A DNA stretch of 64,000 nt, taken from NCBI GenBank assembly GCA_009760855.2, contig WPIO01000003.1, positions 655,001-719,000 of the forward strand, written 5' to 3'. Source of the DNA: Cristatella mucedo. Taxonomy: Eukaryota; Bryozoa; Phylactolaemata; Cristatellidae. Position 1 is the stretch's first letter. Each line of letters begins with the position of its first letter. The notes below the pieces were generated by a model. That model did not search any database. It had not been told where the DNA came from and saw only the letters and a program-made list of their open reading frames with translations. A program made the position numbers and the translations under genes. Shown here one piece after another: positions 20,946-31,240 of the stretch.

Positions 20946-21221
20946 TTAATTAATTTGTACACCCTGTTTAGTTTTTGGAGTTTTTGATTTCTTTTCTGCT
21001 TCTATCAACATTTCATTTATTTTACTTCTACATTCCATTAGCTTATCGCAAGTATCGCAAATCTCAAATAGAACAGCAGTGAACGAGCTATCCAAATCTG
21101 GAATAAGTTTATCAAGTGAATGCTTGACAACTCTTTGATCTAATTTCTTTAACTTTTGTAGACAAATTTTAAGAGCTCTATCTCTTGATTATTCACAACT
21201 AAGAATTCTAGAAACATCCAT
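20946..21221 (-). pseudogene. Cys-motif small protein, single copy in element 1
   Basis: Begins MDVSRILSCE at 21221, after TATATAGT. A stop follows immediately at codon 11, otherwise 91 codons. It is the orthologue of the element 2 gene at 42358-42633, sharing RVVKHSLDKLIPD and EICDTCDKLME and ending with a KTPKTK tail. In element 2 this gene is the first of five tandem relatives. Here only one copy is present. Function unknown. Confidence 0.6.
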
Positions 21222-21241
21222 ACTATATAAATATAAATTTT

Positions 21242-21400
21242 TTATAGTTCATCTTCTTCATTTACGTAATTGTATTCATATTCATATTCACTTTCATTAC
21301 TTCCATTTTCATCACTTTCGTATTCTGATTCTTCTGGATTGTAATCAGGATCACCACTATCAGACTCTTCATATTCAGATTCATATTCAACTTTTTCCAT
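21242..21400 (-). CDS. Acidic small protein, element 1
   Basis: 52 codons, dominated by Glu, Asp, Ser and Tyr, starting at an ATG preceded by TTATAGAA. It corresponds to the acidic C-terminal half of the element 2 protein at 42670-43122. There the acidic stretch is fused to the basic N-terminal half that in element 1 is the separate ORF 21425-21592. It may be a histone- or capsid-binding acidic tail, as a guess. Confidence 0.45.
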   Translation of the reverse strand: MEKVEYESEYEESDSGDPDYNPEESEYESDENGSNESEYEYEYNYVNEEDEL

Positions 21401-21424
21401 TTCTATAATAATGAATTTTATTTA

Positions 21425-21592
21425 TTAATATAAATTTATTCCTATCATCTCAAAAATTAACTTTTCTTCTGCTCTGTCATACTCCATTTCTATTTGTAAT
21501 TCATATAACTCTTTTGTTGTTTCTCGAATATCACGTTCGACTTTTACGTTTGATTCAGGTTCAATGATTTCTTCACTCTTTCGTTTTGGCAT
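21425..21592 (-). CDS. Basic N-terminal (MPKRK) small protein, element 1
   Basis: 55 codons starting MPKRKSEE at 21592, overlapping the polymerase stop (21573) in another frame by 20 bp. The same overlap exists in element 2 (43103/43122). The PKRK start resembles a nuclear localisation signal. In element 2 it is part of a longer protein with a second basic patch and an acidic tail. Confidence 0.5.
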   Translation of the reverse strand: MPKRKSEEIIEPESNVKVERDIRETTKELYELQIEMEYDRAEEKLIFEMIGINLY

Positions 21593-24370
21593 CTACATTA
21601 GTGGCTTTATTATTCTTTAATTCACCAATATTGCCAGTATTACATCGTCCTGGATTTAGATTATTACTTAATGCATCAGCAATTCTATAGTGCCCATAAG
21701 CGTACCTGCAGCTTCCACAGTCCAACCAGTATCATTTTGAGTCGAAAGCTGATAGTGCTACTTTGCTTTGTTTAATTGTATACATTACATGCTTTTCACT
21801 TCTAATAAATGATTTTTCACATTTCTTTTCTACCTTTTCATCTAAGCAGTTTTTAAAGTCTTCATGTTTCAAGTGTTTATCAACAACATTTTTGTTAACA
21901 CTTTTAGCTTTTTAGATTGTCCTATTTGTTCTTTCTCCTTATCAAACATTTCATTCATCTCACAAACTTTTTTAACTATTCCTAATGATTTTCCTTTATC
22001 ATCAAATGCTTCTTTATCAGTATAAATAGTATAAGAGTAAAGTTTTGGTCTCAGAAAAACACATTCATCTTATATTGCTGCTTTTACCTTATCTGTTATC
22101 TCATCTTTAAATTTCCCAACAATTTTACTGTTTCTTTTTATAATACTTTTTGCTTTCTCATCATTCCACAAAGGATAATCATCTGGAAAATTATTTAGAT
22201 CTAATGATTCTGGGTAATCGACAAAGTCTCTATAAACATCCTCAGTAAATATCTCCATGACGAGTGAATCAGTATCAGTATACATCAAGTTTATTTTTGA
22301 TCCGTATCTTTTTTTCATTGTTAGATAATAGAATTTCTGCATCAATACTTTAGATAAATAAATTTATCATTTGCTTTAGACAAATTCTTTACCAATTTAT
22401 AAAGTGGATTTTGTAATAATTGATATGAATATCTAAAACAAAGATTTCCAAAACTTATTTTTAAAAACTTCTCTTTGTTATTGGCAATTACTTGTTTCTT
22501 ATCCTCATCGCAATTAAGCGCACTAACAATCAGATGTGAATCGTACCCCCTTAGATTATGTATATAAACAGGAAGTTTAAAGTTTGTTGTGCAAATTATT
22601 AGTTTCTTGTTGCATACATCATGCACCGCACCTCAATATTTTCGAGTAAGATGGCAATGATCAAGAACTTTTTGATCTTCAGTTAAACATTTTCCACGAA
22701 TCCAACAGACAGATGCATTATTGTAATTTTTTTTCTTCTGTTGGCATATTTTCTCGATCAAAAACTTCATATTTTTTAAGTATTACTTTTAGATTCTTTC
22801 TGTTTTTTACAATCTTCTTTTAAAGACAAAATAAAATCCTTAACACCGTCAGCACCAAAAGTTTGCTTATATTCTGTTGCAACCTTTTCTTCATGAATTA
22901 CAATTACATATCCAGCAGAACAAGGTTTATGTTGGTTTACAGATCCTTTTACTGATTCTTCTGGTTTATCAATTGTTCCTAGTTTCCTAGTTACATTCAA
23001 AGTCTGCATATGCTGTTAACGGCGACCTAATCATTTTGTCAAAATCTCTAAACATAACTAAATCTCCCGTTCCATCTTTTCTTTATTAGCTACTGGCATT
23101 TTTATTCTTGAAGTTCCACAATGCTCTGAATTACAATCTGCAACATGTTTATCCAACTTTTCTTGTTCATGAAATCTTGAGAGACATCTTTTACAAAATA
23201 ATCTTGTTCTACCACTATCTTTATCTGTTCTACAAAGTGCATTAAAATTTGTTATTAGTACATAGTGAGATCTTCCTCTATAAGAATAAAGAAGCAAATC
23301 TATATGTTTTTCGCCTTCCTCTGAACAAAAAATTAATGGATATACTGAGTTTTTATGCTCGTAAACATTTATTGAAACATTGAATAATTTTGCAAGTTTT
23401 GGAATATCTTCTGCTCTAATTGGTACGTTGCCATTGACCATAAACTGTTTTCTTGGATCTGTATCATCTATAGGAAAGAATAAATGCTTTATTAGAGGAA
23501 GTATATCAGAATATTTCTCAAGCATTATTTGTCCTAAATCGTGAATTGCTTCTGGATGATACTCTCTCGGATGTAATGCTCTCAGAACACACCACAATGC
23601 ACAAAAGTTGTCATCCGTATTTTTTATATTTATAACACATCTCTTATTTCTTAACTTTATTGGTAATTCACAATATGAACCTTTAATTTGTGGAACAAAG
23701 ACTGTAAACTTTGCAAATGCATTAGATATGCCAACAATTCTACAAGAAGAACCACCTTCATTCCATTCATTTACAGTTTTATTAATCTTTAAAAAATGTT
23801 TGTCAATTATTGAATTAAAATGAGAGACTCTACTTAATGCTATTGGGGAAAGACCATTAATTGGAGCATAAATAATATCTTTGTTAGCATTTTCTATCTT
23901 TAATTGCAAAAGAAGACTTATTTTTACATTGCCGTATTGGCTAGAGATATCTTTCATAACATTTATTAATCCAGGAGATGCTTTTTTCTTAAATACTTCT
24001 AAATCTGCATCTTCTGCATCAAAACTTTCATATTCATCATCTATTAAACTACCACCAGTTCTCTTTCTACCTAAAAACCATCCACTAGTATCTATCTTAC
24101 AATGACGTTTTGCTTCGTTATAAAAACAATTTTTACTTTATGATTTTTTTGGTTTAATTATTTGACTAACAGAAAGACGCTCAATCAATTTTTTTATATC
24201 AACTGCAGAAACTGGATAATGAACAACTCTAGTTTCTAGTTAGAGTTGCCATACTCTTTAGTAAAAGAAGGTTTAACATTAAAACGCTGCTCATAAGAAA
24301 ATACTAATCTTTTTGCATGGTCGTTGAATGATTCGCCCTCATGCCGTGAAAATGAATTTATTTCAGACAT
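21573..24370 (-). pseudogene. Protein-primed family B DNA polymerase, element 1 (deleted)
   Basis: Starts MSEINSF at 24370. The N-terminal part carries an OTU-like cysteine-protease-type segment (DDNFCALWCVLRALHP about 23600, HYVLITNFN about 23250) and a CxxC..H..C zinc-binding motif (FCKRCLSRFHEQEKLDKH). Then come remnants of an endonuclease-VII-like zinc module near 22640-22720. The exonuclease motif is LPVYIHNLRGYDSHLI (about 22540) and the catalytic motif YTDTDSLV (about 22275). About 1.2 kb present in element 2 is missing at about 22350, removing the SLYP-equivalent palm motif. Several stops and frameshifts occur (for example at 24240, 22626 and 21890). It would copy the viral genome from a terminal protein primer. 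Confidence 0.85.
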
Positions 24371-24454
24371 CTTATAACATATAAATATTTTTATTTAAAT
24401 CAAATTTAGAAACTCTGAAAAAATTTACTGTAATATATAACAACTAAATTTTTG

Positions 24455-24645
24455 GAATGTAGTGAGTAGTCTATTGTTTTCCATTGCGCCGAAGCAACAC
24501 CTGTTGGAGTAGGATTTGATTTTTCTTTTTTGGACACTGACACTCAGGAGGGCCACTTCAAAAGGAGACCGAGCAACGCGAGGTCGAATTTTGGAGTGTG
24601 CTCGAGTGAGGGTCAGGGTACGAAATGGAAAAATCATATACTACT
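24455..24645. repeat. Right terminal repeat of element 1
   Basis: Begins near gtgagtagtct (24462) and ends in aaatcatatactact at 24645. Both edges resemble the terminal repeat of element 2, whose outer end reads aaatcacatactact. The middle has diverged and is GC-richer. As in element 2, the inner edge repeats the outer edge in inverted form, making an imperfect palindrome. Confidence 0.75.
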
Positions 24646-24909
24646 CGCCCTCAGAGAACTCAATCTCTTTCTAGGCGCTTTGCATTTGCTGCATCATTTG
24701 CTGCTCAGCCTCCGAGATGCGAATTTTTCGTTGCCGAAATGATCGCATGACATGATATTGCATGGCATCGCATGACCTGTTTTGGTTGTGCTGTGTTTGT
24801 GGGTGGAGGGCACCAGCAATCTATGCGAAGTGCCTCCTAAATCACCCAATACTTTCGCTGGCCTTCAACACGTTTACTACCGGTCCGAGCGTAGGAATAT
24901 CCGGTGGGG
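24646..24909. other. Host spacer between the two elements
   Basis: 24646-24705 is a LINE 3' tail (cgccctcagagaactcaat and following). The remainder is unremarkable host DNA ending in the tgggg target site (24905-24909) of element 2. No gene is seen. Confidence 0.75.
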
Positions 24910-25075
24910 AGTAGTATGTGATTTTTCCCGTTTGTAGCCTCACCCTCAAAGAGAGCATTTTTTCACTCGATCTCGCTTTTTGCTCGATCTCGTTTCAAAA
25001 TACTCTCTTTGAGTGTAAGTCTACAAAATGGAAAAATCCCAGACTACTCACCAAATTTTACTTAACTTTATATTA
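24910..25075. repeat. Left terminal inverted repeat, element 2
   Basis: 166 bp starting agtagtatgtgattttt. It matches the reverse complement of 47197-47360 with only a few differences. It begins with AG, as Polinton ends usually do. It is also an imperfect palindrome: the motif agtagt...gattttt...ttttgtag at the outer edge recurs inverted at the inner edge (25021-25050). Confidence 0.92.
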
Positions 25076-25103
25076 TTTTAAATGATTTATTTATTATATA
25101 TAC

Positions 25104-25685
25104 ATGCCATTGTCATATATTTCTAGGACATTGTTAGGAAGGAAAGGAGAACATGCAGCTAGATGGAAAAAATGAGTTGTAAATATATTTAATAAATATT
25201 GTTCTAATAGTTCTGGTGTACCTACTAATGTTAAAGTGCTTCCTACTTTTATTACAAAGTACACTACTTCAGAAAATAATACATGTTTATTTGATAGAAT
25301 CTATAGATATCAAAGTCTTGATTATCTTTTATATTGTATTACTAAAAAGGCCATATCATGGAAAAAAGTACGTGTAATTAAACATATTACAGAATGTGAA
25401 GGAAGAAGGATATCAGATTTTAAGAGGATGATTTGGGTAGAGAAATATAAGGAGCTTTTATTACTTAATTCAGAAATAGAATGTAAAGATTGTAGTCATT
25501 GCAAACATGATACTAATAAATGTTTCTGTTATGAAGATGAATATTCTTGGAAGTCTTGTTATGATTATAAGAGAGAACTTGATGAACTTAGAAAAATTAT
25601 GCTGCCAGAGATTAGAATAACAGATCATGATTATGTATCTATTGGATGTAATTGTATGTTTCCAGGATGCCATCATGATCCATAA
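25104..25685 (+). pseudogene. Cys-rich ORF next to the left terminus, element 2
   Basis: 194 codons from ATG 25104 to 25685, with one in-frame TGA at 25173-25175. The C-terminal third is Cys/His-rich (CKDCSHCKHDTNKCFC, then IGCNCMFPGCHH), suggesting one or two metal-binding clusters. The middle is helical and basic with several Trp. It is the outermost gene on the left arm and faces inward on the plus strand. No family was recognised. It is absent from element 1, which lost this arm. Confidence 0.5.
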
Positions 25686-25716
25686 AACTAAATTTGTATT
25701 AATATAGGAAAAAGGC

Positions 25717-26139
25717 ATGTCAGACCTTCGAACCAAATACGCAAATACTAAGTATAATCAAATACTTTTAGACAATGATATAATTAAAGGCTGTTTAACT
25801 AAATTAATAAGAGTTAAATATGTTTCTCAATTTATAGGTATCTTACTATCTCTTCCAATTACAGTAACCAGTACTTACATTCAAAAACACGAGGAGCTTT
25901 CTCACGTAGTAACGGTATTAGGTGCTTTATCAACAATGATAATCTCAATAGATAGTACAATATCACAAATTGATAAAAGGAAAAGATCTACTCTTCAAGC
26001 AAATCATAACTTAGTTTCAAAGATTGTTGATGCATTAGACGATGATAAAGTAACTATAGAAGAATTCGATGAAATATTAATTGAACCATTAGAAAGTCCA
26101 GACTCTTCTAAGGCTAAACAACTTGTAATTCCTCTCTAA
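25717..26139 (+). CDS. Small two-segment membrane protein, element 2
   Basis: An intact 140-residue frame. A hydrophobic segment of about 20 residues (FIGILLSLPITVTSTYI, residues about 38-55) is followed by a short loop and a second (VVTVLGALSTMIISI, about 63-78). After these comes a long charged C-terminal helix (DKRKRSTLQANHNLVSKIV) and an acidic tail. The arrangement suits a hairpin membrane protein with a cytoplasmic helix. It lies 32 bp after the Cys-rich ORF. Its end overlaps the antisense end of the integrase gene by 26 bp. AATATAGG stands about 10 bp upstream of the ATG. It is one of the few undamaged viral genes here. Function unknown. Confidence 0.6.
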   Translation: MSDLRTKYANTKYNQILLDNDIIKGCLTKLIRVKYVSQFIGILLSLPITVTSTYIQKHEELSHVVTVLGALSTMIISIDSTISQIDKRKRSTLQANHNLVSKIVDALDDDKVTIEEFDEILIEPLESPDSSKAKQLVIPL

Positions 26140-26986
26140 CAAAACTTCTCTTAACATCATTTACCCAATATCTAACAGCTTGTTCTTGCAATACCATTAT
26201 TCTAACAATAGTATGTTTAGTTAAACTTCATATTAGGTCTGTAGCTCTTCTTCTCTTTTCATCTTCTCCTTCACCTGGTTCTAATAAATATCTAACAGTT
26301 GTTCCAAGTTCTAATAACGGTTTCTGTTCTCCTACATTTCTATGATATTTTGGTTTCTTCAGTTTTACTTTTTCTTTTTTATCGCTTTAACAGGTTTTTC
26401 ACCTATTGCTTTCGTAACACTATTATTTAGATAATCAAAAATCTTTGGTAAATTATCACTCCACTCTCTGTTTCTAGTATATTCTCCTTTATTGATACTT
26501 TCTATTTCTTTTTCATACTGATCAATAAATGCTCTCTCAGCAACTGTTCTATTCATTCTTTCAACTAATGCAACACTATTTTTACTAGTTCCTTCAATAA
26601 TTTGTGTTTCATGTTTTTTCCTTTCTTCAGCAAACTCACCTTTAAACCCTGATCCTGGATCAACTGTCATTTTCTTTAGCCATTTCAAAGGACCTTTACT
26701 GTAAATATCTAATATTGCTTTTGTTACTTCTTTAGAAGTCTTTGTTTTAAGAGGTCTTGAGTCTTTATATCTACTAGCAACATCAATAACACTAAGTGCA
26801 TATTTATATCCAGAATCATTAGGCATGTATAAAATGTCTGCTTGATGATTTTCATTAGACTCAACAATATTAAAGAAACCTCGTGGAAGGAATTTTCTTA
26901 GGTCTTGGTTTGAATACTTGACTTATATCTGAGTCAGGATTGAATTTACTTTCTTTTTTTCTTTCATTTAGAGTTAAAAATGACAT
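26114..26986 (-). pseudogene. Retroviral-type (rve) integrase, element 2
   Basis: ATG near 26986; a frameshift near 26880 separates the N-terminal leader from the catalytic core. The core has ADILYM then LSVIDVASRY (first acidic residues), VDPGSGFKGEF (second Asp) and ALVERMNRTVAER (Glu), the DDE pattern of retroviral and Polinton integrases. The C-terminal part (26114-26364) has LGTTVRYLL, KRRATDL and RSFVREELQ. This is the beta-barrel region typical of Polinton integrases, with one stop in it. The enzyme would insert viral DNA into host chromosomes and cause the 5-bp duplication. Element 1 lacks it. Confidence 0.88.
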
Positions 26987-26996
26987 TCTATAGAGA
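26987..26996. promoter_or_regulatory. Very short divergent promoter, integrase / zinc protein
   Basis: Only 10 bp separate the integrase ATG (minus strand) from the ATG at 26997 (plus strand). The plus-strand gene has ctatagaga directly before its ATG, the motif seen before most viral genes. Confidence 0.45.
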
Positions 26997-27453
26997 ATGG
27001 AAATATTTTGTGAAGCATTTTTAAATACCTTTAATGTAACTGATTATCTAGAAGGAAAACATCCTTACTGTCATCAAGAAAAAAAGAGACCAAAAAGGAA
27101 ATATGAAATACGTTGTGATATCTGTGATAAAGATATGAATGAAACATAATTTGATTCTAGTCTTATGTGCAATGATGCAATTATAATTTGTTCCTACTGT
27201 AAAATAAATACTAATTCATTTAAGAAAGAGAGACCAACTTAATTATTCATTAGTTAAGAAACACTTAAAAAAACAATGTTGCTCTACTTTATTACATCGT
27301 TGTTTAGACCACGAAGCTATTTGCTCTATATCAAAACTATTCCCTATTCTTAAAGGTAAACGTAAAGCAACAAAGCTAAAAGAGTTAATAGTTTTAATAT
27401 ATCATTTATACTATTCAGGAGGGTACATAACTGACCAAGATATTTACTCTTAG
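26997..27453 (+). pseudogene. Zinc-ribbon-like small protein, element 2
   Basis: Starts MEIFCEAF at 26997. Contains paired Cys motifs (HPYCHQ, RCDICDK, CSYCK) of zinc-ribbon type. A TAA at about 27148 and a frame change near 27240 break it. The last 60 codons (LLHRCLDHEAI...YYSGGYITDQDIYS) end at 27453, overlapping the fibre A stop tail to tail. It sits divergently beside the integrase. Not recognised. Confidence 0.45.
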
Positions 27454-28245
27454 TTTTCCAGTGGTATCGATGAAATAATACTCTGTCGGTAATCTTGTAA
27501 AATAAAAAAATACTTTAAATCCACACTTGTTGGAGAAGTATTTATTGCTCTTACATCTCCAGATACTGCAGTTGTATCAGTATTAGGTTTTAGAAACATA
27601 CAATTAGATGCTCCAACAACCATAACATTTAATATCATCATAGGTGGAGCAGTTTTGTTTGTCCATGAATAAGGTGTTGAAAGATTTAGTATTGAGTTCT
27701 TTGCATTAAGATCCATTGATAGAGCTAGTACTTCTGTTATTTGTTTTATCAACATAAGATTTAGTAGCTACATCAAGAGGATTAACAGGATTTGCAACGT
27801 TTGTTATTGAATATCCCGCCATATCAATATTTGTTGTTGAAGGAAATCCTTTAAGTAAAATATCCCTCTTCATTCCACCATATGTAACACAAAAATCATC
27901 TTTCAAAACTACTGGATTATTATTACCTGAGTTCCAATAAGTAGATTTTATAGCAAAGCTATTCATGTTTAAATCTCCAGTCATTGTATCACCAGTCTTT
28001 TTAACATAATTACTTACTTGACTAACATTGACAGCATCTGTAGGATTAACACCTGGAGCAAGATTAGTAATTGTCTTTCCTCCAAGATTTAAAGTCATAC
28101 CTGTATTACCAACAAATTTAGAATCTGCATATGCTTTTGTAACTACATCAGAATCATTAATTAGATCTGATAAATTTATAATTCTATTACCATTTGCATT
28201 AAGATCAGATAATATCATACCATTACCTTTAGAAACATAATCTTC
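27450..28245 (-). pseudogene. Fibre A, phage-tail-fibre-like protein, element 2
   Basis: Shaft repeats LSDLNANGNRIINLSDLIN, NLGGKTITNLAPGVNPTDAVN, GDTMTGDLNMNSF and ITNVANPVNPLDVATKSYVD align with fibre A of element 1. A frameshift near 27750 leads into the C-terminal head, a beta-type region with VMVVGASNCMFL that element 1 has lost. The N-terminal codons are separated from the promoter region by the inserted HNH-AP2 sequence at about 28245-28850. Likely a virion fibre. Confidence 0.72.
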
Positions 28246-28850
28246 CTCTCTAAACTTTGAAATTTTCTAATTATATAAGAATATCTTGCAATTTTATTAT
28301 CTTCATTTAAGTAATATTTAAAATTAATTTTTGCAAAAGTAATATTGTGTTTGATTGCAGTAATATCATAAGCTTCAGCTGCTTCTTCCTCAGTATCAAA
28401 ATATCCAATGTGCTTACATTTTCCATTTATTCTAATAAATGCTTTCCATTTATTATCCCTTTTACACCAACAAACCCCAATAAAAATAGATGATAGATCT
28501 TTTCTTTTTCCTATATTTCTCATGTTTTCTGAAGCAGTTACTAGTCTTAAATTAGTAATTCTATTATCAGTCTTAATCTCATTAATGTGATCTATTTTAA
28601 ATATAGTAATTTCATTGTTACATATAACCCGGCAAGACGATGAGCTTTGTATTTTTTCCCATCAATACTAATAATAATATATCCAATAGTCTTGTTGATT
28701 GCTCCTGATTCTTCTCCAATAATTGCAGATGTGCGAGAGTAATTCTATTTGTAAATTTGCCAGTAAAAGCATTCTAATTCAATAATTCTAGAACGCTCTC
28801 TCTAAAAGCACTAACTTCTTCTTGATTCATTTATATACAATACTTTTTAA
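28245..28850 (-). pseudogene. HNH-AP2 homing endonuclease inserted in fibre A gene
   Basis: The minus strand encodes, in order, a stretch with KYKAHRLAGL (about 28630-28660), the HNH core IDHINEIKTDNR..NLRLVTASENMRN (28515-28590), and an AP2-type DNA-binding domain (GVCWCKRDNKWKAFIRINGK ... GYFDTEEEAAEAYD, 28370-28480). This is the standard layout of phage and giant-virus HNH-AP2 homing endonucleases. A frameshift near 28615 splits the HNH part. It lies between the fibre A start codon region and the body of the gene; element 1 has no such insert at the same place. It is a selfish DNA cleavage element that spreads by homing. Confidence 0.8.
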
Positions 28851-28897
28851 GTGTTTAAAATAATTACTGTGAAACCTGTTGTTTATCTATATATTCA

Positions 28898-29691
28898 TTA
28901 ATCAATACTTCTATCTAATATTTGTTTTACAATTGGAATAATTCTTCCAAATCTTCCAGAATCATCTTCCTGAATACATTGTATTTCTACTTTTTTACAT
29001 AATATTTTATATCATAACTAAAAGTTCTTTTATTATTAAATCTACCATAATCGGAAATTATATCAAATTCAAAATCATAATATTTTTCATCTTTAAGTAA
29101 ATACATAAACAAAGGTTCTCTTATTGGGAAATCAAAATCATAAATTGTTGGTATTCTTACAGTCCCAGCAGCAACAAAATCTTCAGGTACATCATCAAAA
29201 TTTAATCCAGGTACAAATATTTCAATTTCACTATAAAAACATCTACTTAGTTCTAGTTCATGTAGACCAAGTAAGCACTGTGCTAAATATTGTCTTGGAA
29301 TACAATCTTCTACTATACTTCTAGAACATAAACACTTTATCTCAATTAATGTATCTTCATCTATAATTCCATCTGGGGAATAGCGAAAAACACCATCACT
29401 AGTAAAACATTCATTTGAATTCTCAATAGTTCTATCTAATTTCATTTCTAAATATTTAGCAGCTATTGGTTCAAAAACTTTACCAAATAACATTTGTGGG
29501 AATTTCATTGGTTGAGAGTTAGCAATATATTTTTTTAGTTTTCTATTAGCAATTAGTTCTATATCACAATCAATTTGTGAACCAAAAACCATGTCATTTC
29601 CTAACACAGAATAGACTTCTGATCCACCAATATTTAAATTCATAGCCTTCTTCCATTCATCAGACCCTTGAATACAATTCGTTTTTTGCAT
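28898..29691 (-). pseudogene. YqaJ-type viral exonuclease, element 2
   Basis: Open for 234 codons from 29691 (MQKTNCIQGSDEWK). Motifs are NIGGSEVYSVLG, LFGKVFEPIAAKYLE, SPDGIIDEDTLIEIKC (catalytic D and E-x-K) and QYLAQCLLGL. Together these match the YqaJ-type PD-(D/E)XK recombinase nucleases of DNA viruses and phages. After codon 234 a one-base slip in an A run (about 28995) introduces a stop, and the conserved end (GRFGRIIPIVKQILDRS) follows in another frame to 28898. The core domain could still be expressed. It probably works in recombination or replication end processing. Contains no LINE, unlike element 1. Confidence 0.82.
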
Positions 29692-29714
29692 TATGTTTAC
29701 TTATTATATTATTA

Positions 29715-31213
29715 TTAACAATCTTTTCCATCATAAACCACATTCCCCTTGCTACAAGTGAAATTACTACCAGATCCATTAGAAATTAGTTCAGCGCTAT
29801 TCTCACAAATAGTCAAATAGTGAACTAACAATGTGGTTCCAGCAGTCACGGCACTGTTGAATTCGATAGTTACATCTAACTGAGAAGTTATTCTAAGAGG
29901 TTCATCATTATATTGCAAATCAATAACATGAATAGGATAAAGTGACATCCATTCTGTGAAAGAAACACCACCAGGACCAACAAGCTCAGTAACACCAAGA
30001 TATTGTTTTCTGAAAGTCGTGAAATCCATATATGCAGGTGCATGCTTACCAAGTTTTGGCAAACTAGATCTTGGAACTGCAGGATATTGTTTAGATCCAT
30101 TAGCAAAAGCTGATACACAATGATTGTAAGTACAGAGCTTACCAGTATAACTATCATATTTATCAGCATTTTGAACTGCAACTATCAACCATCTAACTTT
30201 ATCAATTGTATTTTGAACTGATAAAGTTTTAGTAAATCTAAGATTTTGATTGAAAATATTTAAAATAATGTTTTCATAACGTCTAACTGTGTAATTTAGT
30301 TTAATTTTCTTTGATCTCTCGCTTGAAATATCTGCAAGTGCTCTTTGAATACTTTCTTTTGGTGTTACACATGCTGCAACAAGTCTCATTTTTGACATTG
30401 CAGTTGTAAAAGCAGAATACATACCTTGTCCATTACCAAGAGCAACTGTTTTTGTAAGCACTGTGCTATTTGTGTCATTTGCGCCTCCACTTGTTCCAGT
30501 CAAAATAATATCTCTATCAAATCCACCAACTCTTGTCCTTTCAAGTGTAAATGGAATATTATAAAGAATTTTATTCATATCAGCACAGAAACCGGAGATT
30601 CTTGATAGAGGCAATGCAATACTGAAATTTTCAGCCTCGTCAATAGTTTTATTTATAACTCCTCTTCTAACTACATATCCAATATTTGAAGCACTAGCTG
30701 TAGTAGAAATTGGGCTTACATAAGAAGTAAGATTTGTAGATAAATCTTCAATTCCACTTGCTTCATCTTTTCTCCACCCAGTAGCAGGACCTTCAGTTCT
30801 GTTATATTCATTAGGATAACATATAAGACCCATTAGTGTTGAAACACTTCCAACTCCTTCTTTTAGTGGCAGGCTTTCAATATCTTCAGTGCCAAGTCTG
30901 ACTCTCATACTGCTAAACATCCACGCAGCAGCGTTATTAACAAGACTGAATGCAAGATTTCTATGAGGAGTAGCAAAAGCTCCACCAGCTGCAGTCTGGA
31001 CTTGTATTTGTCCTTCAAGTAAAAGATAGCTATCAGATAGAACATAACACGTTTGTTGTTCGCCAGGAATAATGAAACTAATTTACTAGTAACAAAATCA
31101 GTCTCATTTCCATTAGCTTAAGGAAACTCTCTAAATTGATAATCTATAAGTTTAAAGTCAGGAAACTCAGGATCTCCAAGTTCGAGTATGCTATCGATAG
31201 GTGCACTTGCCAT
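29715..31213 (-). pseudogene. Hexon-like major capsid protein, element 2
   Basis: About 499 codons. 29715-30920 is one long frame (401 codons), with YNRTEGPATGW, KILYNIPFTLERTRVGG, DKVRWLIVAVQN and HVIDLQYNDEPLRI shared with element 1. The first 98 codons (MASAPIDSI start at 31213) contain one stop near 31118 and one frameshift near 31080. TATATAGAGAAGAA lies directly before the ATG, the same as in element 1. Length, central position and pairing with minor capsid genes fit the double jelly-roll capsid of adintovirus/Polinton-type particles. Assignment rests on synteny and general features. Confidence 0.78.
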
Positions 31214-31240
31214 TTCTTCTCTATATAAAAAACTAGAATT

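Larger units (their letters stand above)
9739..24645 (-). mobile_element. Polinton/adintovirus-like endogenous virus, element 1 (5' arm lost)
   Basis: A block of AT-rich DNA colinear with element 2. Order, left to right: fibre A, YqaJ exonuclease, hexon-like capsid, coiled-coil virion protein, two minor capsid candidates, fibres B and C, small genes, DNA polymerase, right terminal repeat ending at 24645. It lacks the left terminal repeat, integrase and the two plus-strand genes that open element 2. It also lacks the packaging ATPase, protease and PLA2 genes, and about 1.2 kb of polymerase. Protein similarity to element 2 is clear but far from identity, so the two are separate lineages or old copies. 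A LINE interrupts it at 10421-12467. The right end abuts a LINE 3' tail (24646-24705), so integration was probably into a LINE copy. Confidence 0.9.
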
